Origin: Azadirachta indica
Lineage: Eukaryota; Streptophyta; Magnoliopsida; Sapindales; Meliaceae
Assembly: GCA_022749755.1 (NCBI GenBank)
Contig: CM040445.1
Span: 13,475,182-13,539,181 of the forward strand
Length of the DNA stretch: 64,000 nt
Direction of reading: 5' to 3'
Positions 37,781 through 47,415 of the stretch are shown one piece after another; position 1 is the stretch's first letter; the number at the start of each line of letters is the position of its first letter. Below the pieces are notes generated by a model, which saw only the letters and a program-made list of their open reading frames with translations, made no database searches and was not told the DNA's origin. The position numbers and the translations under genes were made by a program.

Positions 37781-38366
37781 GGCTCACATGTCACAAGGAG
37801 ATTTTTATAATGAAATTGATTATAATCTTCATGCATACACTGCTAAAAGTGCTATGTTGTTTTGGAAATTTTGGCCTCCATTGTTGGTTTAGTGAAGCTT
37901 TAGAATAAAATATCTTGTATTGTAATTATTAGCAACACAAATTGCTTTGACTTCAATTAGCATGATTAAGACCTTGCAATCACAATTATTATTTGATAAG
38001 ACATTATTTACCATACATATGGATTGGAATTCAATTCAAAAGCTAGCATAGTGTATACAGTACTACTGCAAGAGATTGATTGAATCATGTAATTGATTCA
38101 CTTCCTTTCATGATTAAATGAAGTATTTTGAGAACAAAAGCATTATTATTGATCATCACCTCATCAATAATTGCAGAAAAGTGGGCTTGATAATGGCATA
38201 AACTAACATATACAGTTGATACATCATTATAATCTTTTTATTTCTAAGCTGATGATATATCTCCGCATAGCTAAGAACAAAAACTCTTGGTTACAAAAAG
38301 AAAATTACCTTAACAATAAATGGAGAATTTAAGCAGCAAGTTATTTCAAATTAAGCTTTATTAATT

Positions 38367-38372
<6 letters not shown>

Positions 38373-38399
<27 letters not shown>
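38373..38399. repeat. (TA)n microsatellite
   Basis: TA run of about 27 bp just downstream (minus strand) of the Cys/Gly gene stop codon, probably inside its 3' UTR. Confidence 0.85.
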
Positions 38400-38433
38400 T
38401 ACGAAGAAGGTATGAGGTGGTGGATTAATAATT

Positions 38434-38667
38434 TTAAGCACCGCAACCAGCACCACAACCGGCACCGCAGCCGGCAGCACATCCACCCCCGTAGTAGTTT
38501 GAATCGGCTGAAGAAGTTTTGTCTTTGGAAACGCCTTCTGCACAAACAAAGATTATTGCTGAGAATAGAGAAAGAGTGATGAGCAAAGCTGCTAAGAAGA
38601 ACACACAAGCTTCATCAACACCTGCTCCATGCACAGTACCGATGATCTCTCTCAATTCTCTCACCAT
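38434..38667 (-). CDS. 77-aa membrane protein with Cys/Gly tail
   Basis: Single-exon gene of 77 aa. A short charged start (MVRELREIIGTVHGAGVDEA) is followed by one strong membrane helix at about 22-43 (VFFLAALLITLSLFSAIIFV), a small polar linker, and a tail GGGCAAGCGAGCGAGCGA made of repeated C-G-A-G units. A TATA box lies 62 bp upstream, so the leader is short. It resembles small plant-specific Gly/Cys-rich membrane proteins of unknown function. The four tail cysteines at 4-residue spacing suggest metal binding, lipidation or disulphides. No known enzyme motif is present. Confidence 0.72.
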   Translation of the reverse strand: MVRELREIIGTVHGAGVDEACVFFLAALLITLSLFSAIIFVCAEGVSKDKTSSADSNYYGGGCAAGCGAGCGAGCGA

Positions 38668-38728
38668 CTACTCTCCTTGTGTGATCGATCACTGTGATTT
38701 CTCTGTGGGTAGTGAACTACTCCTAGGG

Positions 38729-38736
38729 TTTTTATA
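38729..38736 (-). promoter_or_regulatory. TATA box of the Cys/Gly gene
   Basis: TATAAAAA on the minus strand runs into ACCCTAGG, 62 bp before the ATG at 38667. This is one of the clearest TATA boxes in the window. Confidence 0.65.
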
Positions 38737-40100
38737 AGAGGCAATTAGGCACAAGGTCAAGCACTTAATATAATCTAGCTACCAAGGGAGAATAGTTAAT
38801 TATATATGATGTAAGTAAAAATATTAATAGTAACTAAATATATTACACTTGTAACTTGACACGTCAAAGTTGTAATTAATATAATCTAAATTATTAAACT
38901 TGTGACTTAAAGTGGCTTTGAGGTGCAAATAAACTCACTTGGTTAACTAGCTAGATCTCTCTCTCTCTCTCTCTCTCTCTGTGTCTGAGTAATTGAATTA
39001 CTTTTATAGATTCTTCTTACTTAATTGCACTTGAATTGGCAGGCAAAACCATCAGAACTTTGACGTGAAGATAGTGGGTCAACACAACCACTAAAACTAC
39101 ATGATGGTTGGCATTTGCTTTGCATTTATATATATATATATATATAATGAATGCATATACTCCCACTCTCTCTTGTCACAAATTTTGGTCAATAATAAAA
39201 TAATTCCTAATATTTACATGCACAAAACGTTTGTGGCCACCCACTTGCAAACCCAACAAACACATATTGGCCATCATCTTTTAATGAACACAATTATTAA
39301 TTCAAGACAAACTTCTTTTTCCCTTTTAATTTTGAGTAGGGAAGGTTAAAACTAGGGCAATCTTATCCTCCAATTACTGTTATGGAAGAAAGGGTTTCTA
39401 TTTTAAAATGCAATTATTTTCAAAAGTGGAATCCTTTTATAGCCACCTTATGTGACCACAAAACAATAATATTATAACTACAAAATAGGAATAGTGCATC
39501 ATGTTAGGGCATTAATAATTATATTTTGTTTCTATCATTGTACTAGTCCGAAAAGGTTTCGGATCTTGCTATTATATAATTTGTTTTTCCTCCATATATA
39601 TTGTGACTTCTGTATGTGTTTCCATTAAGATTCACAAAATGCCACTTCCAAATTTCAATTTAAATCTAAACTAAACTTCTAAATAGAATGAACTGGCACC
39701 CCACTTGATAACATAATTAATTAGAAAAGGCTAATGTGATCCAACAACAAGAAGTTATGATATAAATTTTAAGTCATTTGATCAATAAACCTTTAAGGAT
39801 TAAAATTACATTAAATTTGTATGTTAATATGATATATTGATTAAATATATCAAATTTAATTTGAATGGTTAAGATTGATTAATTAAGTAATCTAAAAATT
39901 ATGTTAGAAATATTGTTGTAAAAGATATACGCATATATAGTACCATAAATTTGTTGCCAAAGAAAGTCAACAATTAACAAGTGATCATTCACAAAAAAAT
40001 TATTTTAATTTTTTTTAATATTATATGAATATACTATACACTAAACCTCTTCTCATACTTTGTTCTTGGTAATTGTGTGATTCGCAGAAAAATTTAAATG

Positions 40101-40133
<33 letters not shown>

Positions 40134-40534
40134 TTTTTTTTATATTTTTTAGACTATATGTTTATGCCTTTTGTTAAGGTTTGGAATCCAATCAACTAAT
40201 ACATCAAACTCTTTGATGGAAAGAATGTAATATATCATTGCTTTATTTTTTATTGACCTTGCTGGAACCCCTGACCTTTTACAAGGTAATTTAGGCTCAA
40301 ACGAGTGGATAAGAAAATTAAATTCTTCATCAATTAGATCAATGTCAAAAGGCTTGGCCATTTGGAAGTGGAGATAAATTCAAAGAGTGAATATTCACAT
40401 TCGTAGTTTTCATCTTCATGTTATATACACACGTCTTTACAGTAACCACGGAATTAATTGAATTTGTATTTGTGTAAATTTTAAAGCAAAGAACATAAAT
40501 TCCATAACTTATTACGTGCGCAAGCTGTCTCAAT
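38737..40534. other. AT-rich intergenic region
   Basis: Contains a (CT)n run (38956-38980), a (TA)n run (39126-39146) and a CA/TA composite repeat (about 40100-40135). The minus-strand frame at 40149-40361 (70 aa) has a non-random look but no recognisable family, so I do not call it a gene. Confidence 0.5.
38956..38980. repeat. (CT)n microsatellite
   Basis: CT dinucleotide run of about 25 bp, upstream of the minus-strand Cys/Gly gene. Confidence 0.85.
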
Positions 40535-41607
40535 TTAATTCTCTTTCACTGGTTGTCTTGGTATCTTGTTAAGAACACTGGAATTAAATCTTTTGAACAT
40601 CTTCTTCAGTCGACGGATTTCTTTGTCAGCCAGGTAATCAACCTGATCCTCATACCGATCATACAGAAATGGCACCGTTTGCAGGCAAAGAAAACCTGGA
40701 GACACAAAAAGGAAAACCCCATTACTAGGCTAATAATGCTTCAACATTTGATAACTCCATAGACATTGAAGCAAGGTCACAAATCTCGTACCAAGGAAAA
40801 GGAGGTTAAGGAAGGTGAAATAGGTTCCAATCACAGACAATATGTACAGAGAAGCTACTGCCTGTTGAGAAAATTAGTTCATAACTTGTTAATATAATTG
40901 TTGAAGGGAAAGAGGAAAGATAACACAGTTTATGATAATGAAATGTATGTATACCAGAATGAAAAGTCCTGGATCTTTTCCACATGCGATGTCGAGGAGT
41001 TTTGACAGGATTTGATTGAATTTCGCTCGGAAGGTTGAAGCAACCTCCCTGAATGTTGATTCACTTAATACTATGTCTGGGATTTTGGGCCGATTCCTGG
41101 AGGATAATTTAAACCGGGGCCAGTATCAGTGAAAATAATAATAATTTGAACATGCTTCAGGATTCGATCAACGTATTAATTAATTACTAAGTAAAGTTTG
41201 AAATAGATACCAGTTGAAAAATTCAGCACCCCTGAACCAAATGAAGATTACAAGCATTGTTGTAATGGACAAATGACATAGCAAAGTCACGAAGTTGTAC
41301 TCAGCAACCTCAAACAGAAACCATATCACTGTCATTCCGATGAGAAGTGCAGCCGATACGGTTTTGTTCTTCCATAACAAGACATCCGCAACTGTGAATT
41401 CAATCATAGGATTCAATTATCAGCCATTTGAAGTAGAAAACGTATATACAAGTAAACTGTATATATACCTTTTCCTCCTCCAAGAACGGCACGTATCGGC
41501 CGTTGACGCCCGAACAACCTTGGCGGCCGTGGACGTGCGGTGGTGCTTGACGGTTTTGTGGTGACAATTTCGTCAGAATCAGAAGAGTATGAAGAATAAA
41601 TCGGCAT
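40535..41607 (-). CDS. Reticulon-like protein (RTNLB family)
   Basis: Five exons: 41607-41469, 41391-41211, 41096-40955, 40861-40792 and 40695-40535. The total is 693 nt, encoding 230 aa, and every junction keeps frame. A short polar N-terminus with an Arg/Pro patch (24-40) precedes a reticulon homology domain from about residue 47. The first hydrophobic pair is TVSAALLIGMTVIWFLFEV (57-75) and FVTLLCHLSITTMLVIF (80-96). A hydrophilic loop (about 100-147) follows, then the second hydrophobic region at about 150-188. The end is basic, QVDYLADKEIRRLKKMFKRF. Plant reticulons wedge into the ER membrane and shape tubules and plasmodesmal desmotubules. Length and intron pattern suit the short-tailed plant members. 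Confidence 0.94.
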
Positions 41608-43316
41608 AGTTACCGTTTTCTTCTATTTGAATCAACGTTAAGAATCACAAGTGGAGGATTGGGTCGTGATATATAATAATTTGCAACATATATAGTTGAA
41701 ACATATATAAGGAAGTAGGAATTGGTAGAAGGTATTAAGCAAAGAAGAAGAAAAGAATAGCTTTGGAGCTTCGCATTGAAGGTTGCTTTGCATGCCCGCT
41801 ACTACGAATACAAAAGGGAAAAGGCTGCATATCTTTTGATAAAATCCCTTTACGCATTGGCCAAGTGTTGCATAAAATTTTCTAATCCCTTCACAAGTGT
41901 TTCTTGATCTAATTAATTAAAGCGTACGATAAGAGACAGGAATAACTTTAATCCAATTAAGCATACATCTGGCTGCTTTATTTGCATGCATCAATCTAGT
42001 CATTTTCTTTAATTTTTATTAATGATTGATCGATCAATGCTTAAGTATCTGCCTATCTGGTCACTAATCTAGGGACTCTTGAGAAAGTAAAGTGGCTTCA
42101 TGGGCTGGGGTGGGCTTAAAATGTTTTGCTTTCCGAATCTCAAAATGACCCTTTTCCTCTTCTTTAAATTATTCTAAAAGTTTGCATTAAGATTAGAGAA
42201 CGCTAAAAGATAGAATTTTTATATAAATTTTATTTATGTAAACTAATTTATTAGTTTTATAATGTTAACACATATTTTATATATTTTACTTTCTTTTACT
42301 TTTATGACAATAATAGAAGATTCATACCACTTAAATTATCTTTACATTACCATTTTTCCTCCACTTTTAAATTATTTTCAAAAAGTTTGCATTAAGATTA
42401 GAATTATTATGCAACAACTCAAACATTTTGCATCCATTTATGGGTAAAATTTACTCTAATTAGGAGAAGTAGGCTTGAACCCATCTCTGTTATTAGAGGG
42501 CGATCGGTGTGAAACTATTTAGATTTAATAAATAAGAAATAAGTTATTATTTAATTCTCTCTCAATTTGAAATTCTACTTAATAAAACATAATATTAATT
42601 ATAAAAAGTGATTATTTAATAAGTATTGTGTGAAAATAATTCTTTCACAACATTCTCTATATACTATACTAAAACATATACATTAGTACTTATTCATTCA
42701 TCTAATTCAAACTTTTCATTTAAAATCTAATAATTTATTTAAAAAATTTTAAGTGCAAATATCTTCATTCCTCACACTTATAAATTTAGATTTAATATGT
42801 TTTACAACATTGTTTACAGTTATATATAAATAATATATATAGTTATAGACGAAGAAAAGTAACTTATTTATAAAATTTAAGCGCAACTTGTAATCTAAAT
42901 TATGGAATCTATAACTATGTTTACATAAGTTGCTAATAATTCCCAAATCTTTCAAGTTTTCTAAATTAAGACCTTGATATAAACAATTCTCTTTTTATAA
43001 GAACACAAGCTCAAGTGAATCTCATATATATAAATAACTTTGTGAATTAAATTAACAAAAGTTACTCCCCACTTGTTAATAATTTTTTTAGTGTCATAAT
43101 GCATACTAATATAGTATAAGAAAATTAAATATTTTAGACAATTTATTAATAAATTTTATATAAATTACTATTTCAGAAGTCTATCTGACAACCTAAAGAT
43201 CCAAAATAATAAATTAAAAAATAAAAATAAAATGAAAAGAAAATAATGAGTTTCAGAGATCAGACGCAGGCAGCAGACAACGAACATAAACAATTAGTTT
43301 GACTGCGACTCCTCAC
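41608..43316. other. Intergenic region between reticulon and epimerase
   Basis: Divergent promoters are expected here, reticulon to the left and epimerase to the right. TATATA-type sequence at 41670-41675 (minus strand) may serve the reticulon. A possible tRNA-type B box (minus strand GGGTTCAAGCC) lies near 42470 with no A box I can place. The rest is AT-rich without genes. Confidence 0.5.
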
Positions 43317-43421
43317 ATGAAAACACTTGCAACAACGACAAGAGGAATGGCAACTGGGCGGCTTTCTCTTTCACTTCGCAACAGAATCCAATCGAAACCC
43401 AAAAATGATGATCTCCCTTGA
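43317..43421 (+). promoter_or_regulatory. Upstream ORF overlapping the epimerase start
   Basis: A 34-codon ORF begins at the first ATG after the presumed leader. It overlaps the main ATG (43405) in another frame and ends with TGA at 43419-43421. Its peptide (MKTLATTTRGMATGRLSLSL and on) is rich in Thr, Ser and Arg and looks like a targeting peptide. It may simply be a uORF that lowers translation, or be joined to the main frame in another splice form; no such donor is obvious. Confidence 0.4.
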
Positions 43422-46400
43422 ATTCTCTCTTCCTTTTCATACCAATCGAACTTCAAAACCCCTGAAACCTGTCTGCCGGATGGCATCATCATCAGCTGTG
43501 ACAACAGACACTACATGCTTGAGCTTCAAAAGCTTGACGCAAACATTCACAGTTAATGTCCAAAAAGCGGAGAACAGACCCTTGAACGTGCCACTGATTG
43601 CTCCTTTCACAATAGCATCTTCAAGGCTTGATAAGGTGGAGAATGTGGCGATCAGAATTGAGCTGAATAATGGGTGTGTTGGGTGGGGTGAGGCTCCCAT
43701 TTTGCCGCATGTGACTGCAGAGGATCAACAGACTGCCATGGGGAAAGCGGGAGAAGCCTGTGAGGTTTTGAAAAAGAGTCCGCCCATGGCTTTGGGTTCA
43801 GTTTTCGAGGCGGTTGCTGGCCTTCTTCCTGGTCATCAGTTTGCTTCTGTAAGTTTTTCTTGAGATTTGAAGCTGTTTCTGCAGTTGGGGATTTGCTTTT
43901 TTGATGGATTTTATATTGTTACTGCGGTCCTAATAATCGAGCGATTGTCTGCTATATAGGAAATTATTTTCTTGGGAGTATATTGTTAGTTCAAGTGATG
44001 AGATTTTACTTTATATAAAGTTGTTGGCTTTCTATATTTTGGTGCTTCTTATTGCTTCTGCTGCAAAATTATTTAAGGTTTGGATTGGAATTATACTGAT
44101 TCCATTGACAGCAGTGGGCTGAATTTAATCTTCTTTTGCCTTGGTCATGCTCAAGGAATTTTGCGAACCTCAAAAGATATTGCAATTTTCAAGTCAGCCA
44201 ATTTTTTCAATTTTGGCAGGGTTATGTTAAGAAATGAGCTCATAGCTAAAAAATTAAGTCTCAGGGTAATGCATATTAGAATTTGGCAGGTACATGATTG
44301 GCACACACTTTTATTTTATTGTCTGCCTTTGGCCTACGGTCCTCAGCACAGACACATGACATCATCTGATTGGGTAGACAAATTTGCATCTTACTCTTGG
44401 GTCTGCTGGCATTTGTGTTGTTAGTGATTTGGTTTCTTCATAGGTTAGGTTTGAATTATGAGTGTTCTGAAATATGCTTGCTTGTTCAGAGAATGTAGAA
44501 AAAGAGTGGAAGTAATTTAGTACATGAGAAAAGTTAAAAGATTTTACTAAGTGTTGCACCGGTATTTGGTTTGCTTTTGTCAAGTTTTCATTTATGGAAA
44601 ATTAAAGCAGAAACAAAAAAAACGCCGTAACTTGAAACTTAATTTTCTCTTTTCATTTTCATCTTTCTATTATCTAATTGGATCAGTTTAAATGGTTCAA
44701 TATAAGTTATATTATGACCAGTTATATTATCTGGCAATGACTTGAGGTAGTTATGACCTAGTGTACTTGGATGAATTACTTACTTTAAAGTCTTTTGGAT
44801 ACTGCATATGGGTCTCCTGAAAACTTGTAAGCATTTCTCTTGAACTTCACTTGAATGCCTGTCTTTGTAAGAAACAAACATGTTTCTGAATGTTATTGTC
44901 CTCCATAACCTGATGGTGATACTTGTTTCTACGAAGAATGTATACCTAGCTAATTTTGCTAGTAACAATATGGTTATGCTGCCACAAAATCCTGTTTATC
45001 AGTGTAAGGGCAGCAAGACGTGTAGTTATATGTAGTTTAATTGAAAACTTTAAATTATTCCTTTTCATTTTAACTCCTTATACTTCTAAATGTGGAAATG
45101 TTTCCTCCCTCTTTTCGTACTCATTAAACTGTTCTTGCAATTGAAGGTTAGGGCAGCAGTTGAGATGGCATTGATTGATGCAGTTTCTAAAAGTGTCAGC
45201 ATGCCCTTGTGGAGACTCTTTGGTGGAGTTTCAAATACTATAACCACTGATATAACAGTTAAGTTCCTGCTCTGGTGATTCTACAAATGAAAGGACCACC
45301 TATTCACAGTGATAATTTCTGTTTCTCCCTTCATCTATTATGGCTGTCTTCTAAAAATTAGAAACCACATAGTGGTGCTGCTGATTATGATAAAATCAAG
45401 AAAATTCTATAATCAGTAGTACAGGGCAAAACGAGTATTTTTTCTTTCCAGCAGAAGTTTGCCTTAACCTTTTTATTATATTGCAGATTCCAATTGTTTC
45501 CCCATCTGAGGCATCTGAATTGGCTTCAAAATATCGCAAACAAGGATTCTCTACTTTGAAGCTTAAGGTGGGAAAGAATCTGAAGGGAGACATAGAAGTT
45601 TTGCAAGCTATACGTGCGGTCCACCCTGATTGTTCGTTTATCTTGGATGCCAATGAGGGTTACAAACCCAAGGAAGCTATTGAAGTCCTTGAAAAATTAT
45701 TTGGTAAAGTGTGTGTACAAAATGTTGCCTTACTCTTTGCCATTCCTGCTATAAACAAAAATGAGCGTAAATCAGAAAACTATTGGCTTGTGCATGATCT
45801 GACATTGAAGTCTTATTCACTCTTTCTTGTACAAATACCTCATTATATTTCAGTACTTGCAAAGTATTTAGGCTCCTGTGAGCACTGAAACTTACTTGTT
45901 TGGTGTTTTCTTTCTTATAGAAATGGGGGTCACACCAGTTCTCTTCGAGCAACCAGTTCATAGAGATGATTGGGAAGGTCTTGGCCATGTTAGTCATATT
46001 GCCAAAGACAAATATGGGGTATCTGTTGCAGCTGATGAGAGCTGTCGGAGTTTGGATGATGTGAAGAAAATCATAGAAGGAAATCTTGCGGATGTCATTA
46101 ACATTAAGCTTGCCAAAGTAGGAGTCACTGGGGCCCTTGAAATTATTGGAGTGGCAAGGGCATCGGGTTTAGACCTGATGATTGGTGGTATGGTTGAGAC
46201 TCGACTAGCCATGGGTTTTGCTGGCCACCTTGCTGCTGGCCTTGGCTGTTTCAAGTAAGCATCATGATCCTTTTTTATTGACAAGAAATGTTTTTAAGTA
46301 AACTAAAATATTTTTGTGACATCTCCTATTCCGCGGGTTACATTCTGCATTTTCTGCAACATGAAATTGTTCTTCGAGTTTTAAGTAGTAGATAACTGTG

Positions 46401-46668
46401 CAGATTCATTGACCTAGACACACCTCTTCTGCTGTCTGAAGATCCAGTTCTTGAAGGTTATGAAGGTACTTGCACCATAGCTCCTGAATCTTGCGGTGTA
46501 TATGATTCAGCTTCATATAAATTAAGCTGCTCTTTATACTTTAAAATTCTGTAATTCAGCAATTTGACAATGTCTTAATTATTTTTGATAGTCTCTGGTG
46601 CGGTTTACAAGTTTACTAATGCAAGAGGCCATGGTGGTTTCCTTCATTGGGACAATATTGCATGGTAA
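43405..46668 (+). CDS. L-Ala-D/L-Glu epimerase-like enzyme (enolase superfamily)
   Basis: Six exons: 43405-43848, 45147-45257, 45487-45703, 45921-46254, 46404-46465 and 46592-46668. The CDS is 1245 nt, encoding 414 aa with consistent phases. The N-terminal capping domain starts at about residue 40 (TFTVNVQKAENRPLNVPL). In the barrel the K-x-K motif is K210-L-K212. Metal ligands are D239 (LDANEGY), E267 (FEQP) and D296 (AADES). The second acid/base Lys is in NIKLAKVG (K320). These are the hallmarks of MLE-subgroup dipeptide epimerases, which in bacteria convert L-Ala-D-Glu from murein peptides to L-Ala-L-Glu. The plant substrate is unproven. The 25 residues before Met26 look like a plastid transit peptide, so both Met1 and Met26 (43480) could be used. 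The stop TAA lies inside a good donor sequence (TGGTAAGT). A broken copy lies at 52-57 kb. Confidence 0.93.
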
Positions 46669-46820
46669 GTCCATATTTTACCACTAATCATGATATGCCT
46701 ATGTCCTACATCATGATCAGATAACTAAAATACCAGAGTTTGAGAACTTGATTATGAGATGGCATTCATAGATCAAACCTACAATCAGATTACACTGTAG
46801 ACAGTCGGAATAGCATAATT

Positions 46821-47023
46821 CTCACAACACAAATGTTGGTTTTATTGGGGTTTTCAGTTATGAGAATTAGACTGCTATATATGTTTACTCTATTTTGTTT
46901 GTGAAAATAATATTAGCATATAAATCTCACAACAAAAATATTGGTTTATTGGGGTTTTCTGTTATGAGAATTAGACTGCTATATATGTGCACTCTATTTT
47001 GTTCGTGAAAAAAATATTCTTGG
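46821..47023 (+). repeat. Tandem duplication of about 100 bp
   Basis: Two adjacent copies of the same segment begin TCTCACAACA at about 46821 and 46925. Both contain TGAGAATTAGACTGCTATAT and end near a TTGTTTGTGAAAA-type stretch. The homologous sequence behind the pseudogene (about 58357-58450) has only one copy. The duplication therefore arose in this copy after the segment was duplicated, or was lost in the other. Confidence 0.75.
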
Positions 47024-47252
47024 CTTTGCATGTGGATGTAGTCTAAAAGACAAACCAGTTATATTAATGTGTTCTTGGTATGATCGTCACTATTTTTTGC
47101 AATTACCTTCATTAATATCGTCCATAAAAATTAGACTCCTCATAAATAACCATGAAATTGGCTTGGTCTCGTTTCTGGGCATTTGGCTTCCCATACCCAA
47201 GTGATAACATTTTGTTCATTACTATTTAAAAATGAAAATTTCTTGTTTAATG

Positions 47253-47415
47253 ATTCTTAAGGGAACCGTTGTGGGTGTTAGCCGGTTCAATTGGTAAAAC
47301 CTCTTGTAGTGGTATAAGAGGTCTTGAGTTTAAACCCTGCTCACTTTGGGTTAGAGAGGGGTTTGGTTTATTCTTGTAATGTTTAAAAGTAAAAAAAAGA
47401 AATTCTTAAGTGAAC
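47253..47415 (+). mobile_element. tRNA-derived SINE with target-site duplication
   Basis: The body is about 47267-47401. A Pol III A-box-like segment (TTAGCCGGTTCAATTGG, 47279-47293) and a B-box-like segment (GAGTTTAAACCC, 47326-47337) sit at SINE-typical spacing, followed by an A-rich 3' end. Flanks are a 14-bp duplication, ATTCTTAAGGGAAC (47253-47266) and ATTCTTAAGTGAAC (47402-47415), with one mismatch. The paralogous segment at about 58624-58636 shows a single CCCTTAAGAGAAC with no insert, that is, an empty site. The element does not disturb the epimerase coding exons. Confidence 0.82.

Noticed and set aside
37390..37836. 148-codon minus-strand frame
   Set aside because: It reads through the tRNA-Leu gene and an AT microsatellite, so it is spurious.
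40149..40361. 70-codon minus-strand frame
   Set aside because: It looks somewhat protein-like, but I cannot place it in a family and see no promoter or partner exons; left as unsupported.
42460..42500. Possible tRNA or SINE B box (minus strand)
   Set aside because: GGGTTCAAGCC is a fair B box, but no A box, acceptor stem or target duplication could be found.
44080..44424. 114-codon frame in epimerase intron 1
   Set aside because: It lies wholly inside a well-defined intron and shares no family features.
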